In this document: positions 62,305 to 64,000 of the stretch, piece after piece | Position numbering within the stretch: position 1 is the stretch's first letter | Layout: each line of letters opens with the position of its first letter | Assembly (NCBI GenBank): GCA_022606425.2 | Contig: JAHDVF020000192.1 | Coordinates: 62,001-126,000 of the forward strand | Source: Lepidostoma basale | Taxonomy: Eukaryota > Arthropoda > Insecta > Trichoptera > Lepidostomatidae | DNA length: 64,000 nucleotides | Reading direction: 5' to 3' | Made by a program: the position numbers and the translations under genes | Notes under the pieces: generated by a model | The model's input: the letters and a program-made list of their open reading frames with translations, nothing else | What the model was told of the DNA's origin: nothing | The model's database searches: none

Positions 62305-62745
62305 TTATCGAAATATTTCAGTTTTTCAAATTTAATTTATAAAATGTAAAAATTCTACGTATTGTACTTTTAACGGGAAATATGAAAGAATTTTAATGTT
62401 TTCTTATTTAAAAAGTGGTTTTAACAATGTTTTATTAATTCCCAAAGTAAATGTTTTTATTTGTATTAGTTACTTTAACAAAAATAAAGTCAACATATTA
62501 CTCTTGTAACATGTGTTTTGTTCATGCTGTATGTTTATAATAAATGATTTTGTTTTATTTATATAAATTTTATGTCAATCTGTGCATAAATTATATCAAG
62601 TTTTATTTTCAAACTGTGAACTCTTGACAAGTCAATCATGTGTTCGATTATTTAAAAATAAATACAAATTATTTAAAACGAAATTCTACAACGAATTTTA
62701 TTAATGGTTAGTATATTATATACGGATTTTTTTACAAATAGTAAG
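62305..62745. other. unassigned AT-rich DNA
   Basis: No recognisable feature. Confidence 0.5.
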
Positions 62746-62754
62746 TCTTTCAAT

Positions 62755-62875
62755 ATGTATCTTTAGTTGTTTGTTAAAAAAACTGATGATGCCAACATCG
62801 GTTGGCAAACCAGCTGTCGCGACAAATAACAAAAATTGTGATATCATAATAGTGTTATTAATTTTAACAGTTTAT
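62755..62875 (+). mobile_element. HH-E single copy
   Basis: Motif followed by GCGACAAATAACAAAAATTG, TGATATCATAATAGTGTTAT and TTAATTTTAACAG, the standard outer body. Confidence 0.7.
62783..62818 (+). ncRNA. hammerhead-like motif, family HH-E
   Basis: CTGATGA, T, a perfect 6-bp helix GCCAAC/GTTGGC with loop ATCG, then AAACC in place of GAAAC, AGCT, GTC. The heptamer and helix II are the best of the family. The GAAA side has lost its G and shifted. Confidence 0.48.
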
Positions 62876-62879
62876 ATTG

Positions 62880-63405
62880 AGATATAAATCATTACTTTGT
62901 GTAATTTCCCTATTTTTTAATTGCATTATTTACTAGTACCTATATTATAAATGTTCGAAAATCGGTTTTGGAAAAATTATTTTAAAAAAACAAGTTTTAA
63001 TTCATATGTTAATTGAATCGTCATTTCTGAAACTGTTCAAGATTAACTATAAAATGCTAATTAACAAATACATGTTTGCCTTATACAATATTATAAAATT
63101 GTTACAATCTTAAAAACAACAAAAAAGTGTTAATTTCAATTTTTACGAACAGCTTTTTCCTAGATTTTAAAACATCTTGAATGTACACCGTTAACTTAGA
63201 TTTTTCTTCAATCCCGGCTAATCCCGCCTCCAGCCGAAATGATTAAATAATAAATAAGGTTTTAATAAGAATGACGCCGATTACCCCGGACTCCTCCGCC
63301 GTTATTGCTTATTACATCGCTCCCCCACAAAATGAACTTTATATTAGGCTGAGGTTTCGCTACACGACATACAGTTTAAAGTAAATATTAAGATAATACT
63401 CGGCC
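62880..63405. other. unassigned DNA
   Basis: AT-rich, then GC-moderate from 63210. Nothing recognised. Confidence 0.45.
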
Positions 63406-63410
63406 CGGCT

Positions 63411-63543
63411 GTCTTATATAAGGAACTAGCTGCGCGGTAAACGCCTCGAGTAAACAGATATTTATTGGGGTTCAGTAAACAAAATGTCTTCGTGTTTTCG
63501 GCTCGTCAGTCGGAGGGCCCTCCTGACTCGCGCTCGGAATTGA
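63411..63543 (+). promoter_or_regulatory. possible core promoter and short upstream reading frame
   Basis: TATATAAG at 63415-63422 sits in a GC-richer, non-repetitive block. TTCAGT at 63471 resembles the arthropod initiator but lies farther from the TATA box than the usual ~30 bp. ACAAAATG at 63481-63486 is a good insect start context for a 19-residue frame, MSSCFRLVSRRALLTRARN (63484-63543). No splice-supported gene can be traced, so this is a weak hypothesis. Confidence 0.2.
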
Positions 63544-63794
63544 GATTTTCATTACGATTTCTTTTTCGCGTATCTCCCAACATCGTGGGATGTATTTGCT
63601 CATCTTTTTTATTATCAACATACTCGTGTCAATATTTATACAAAAGATTTATGTATTTTTAAAAGAGCAATAATCCCTAGACTAATAATACTAAACATTT
63701 TCAGTACAAATTTATACATACCATTTGAGAAGTTCTCGTATTTATAAATATAAAAAAATCATTTAAACGCTTCATATTTAACTTACATACTAAC

Positions 63795-64000
63795 TTATTG
63801 AACACCATAGCGGAGAGGCGCGCAAGATGGATTGGTCATGTGTTGCGACACGAATGTTTCCTGCATGATGTGTTGGAGGGAATGGTCGAGGGATCAATTG
63901 ACAGAGGACGACCTCGCCAAGAGTACCTAGAGCAGATTTACCGAGATGTGGGCTGCACCTCGTAATCGGAGTTGAAGAAAGTTGCCGAGGACTGAGCGGA
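63795..64000 (+). mobile_element. LINE-H 3' fragment, running off the window
   Basis: LNTIAERRARWIGHVLRHECFLHDVLEGMVEGSIDRGRPRQEYLEQIYRDVGCTS, a stop, then ELKKVAEDxA in the window's last bases. The GRPRxEYLxQI block is the LINE-H version of the GRP..W.DQI segment. Compared with 4225-4838 it lacks the SINE, so it confirms the empty site. Confidence 0.85.

Noticed and set aside
63465..63662. 65-aa plus-strand protein near a TATA box
   Set aside because: Its start is a TTG. The better ATG (63484) gives only 19 codons, and nothing supports splicing.

Overview
This is an AT-rich (roughly two-thirds A+T by eye) stretch of animal nuclear DNA with no convincing host protein-coding gene. It is almost entirely old and young mobile DNA. 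The fragments of LINE C-terminal protein (motifs such as MYGSEAW, RWFGHMERM, RGRPRKTW, YGAETWTL) are of the kind common in insects. I infer an arthropod, most likely a moth or butterfly, but nothing in the window proves the species. There are no operons, ribosome binding sites or CRISPR arrays.

I use private family names because I could not search a repeat library. LINE-T (subfamilies T1 and T2) is the dominant element, with more than 30 5'-truncated fragments. They carry only the last 40-200 codons of the reverse-transcriptase protein and mostly end in a (TTAG)n tail. S2 is a short non-autonomous element that borrows the LINE-T 3' end. Other LINE 3' ends are LINE-D (TGA tail), LINE-K (TAAG tail), LINE-N (AATG tail), LINE-P (AAG tail), LINE-C (CR1/L2-like motif AFxVAGPxAWN), LINE-H (ending HVLRHE...) and LINE-W (WYGHV...RRADP). 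There is also a tRNA-derived SINE, several inverted-repeat DNA elements (MITE-like, a hAT-like and a Tigger/pogo-like candidate), an 18-bp minisatellite and a perfect 174-bp tandem duplication.

The most striking content is a group of short repeat families (HH-A, B, C, E, F, G, H). Although otherwise different, they share one layout: a CTGANGA-like heptamer, one base, a short perfect hairpin, GAAAC, a short self-complementary stretch, then GTC or GTT. This is the layout of a type I hammerhead ribozyme with a 2-bp helix III. Several copies also show helix I pairing in the flanks. In every family the helix III segment is a palindrome (ACTAGT, ACATGT, ACCGGT, ACAGCTGT), as expected for ribozymes acting as dimers. 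Many copies sit in back-to-back inverted pairs, always joined on the upstream side. Hammerheads are known from Penelope-like elements and retrozymes; which class these belong to cannot be decided here. No Penelope-type reverse transcriptase is visible.

Layout: 1-4.2 kb has HH-A, LINE-T and HH-F pieces. 4.2-7 kb has LINE-H split by a SINE, then LINE-T. 7.5-10.1 kb has LINE-P, the tandem duplication and a 600-bp HH-B palindrome inside LINE-T. 10.7-20 kb is a dense mixture of fragments, MITEs, the HH-H ribozyme candidate and S2. 21-35 kb is mainly LINE-T, C, D, K and N. 35.6-37.4 kb has the minisatellite and the Tigger-like element with two nested insertions. 38-48 kb has the best-preserved LINE-T copies and a LINE-D nested in LINE-T. 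51-64 kb has S2, HH-G/C/E, a LINE-W nested in LINE-T2 and the start of another LINE-H. Several insertions have exact 10-15 bp target-site duplications, which gives the relative order of events.
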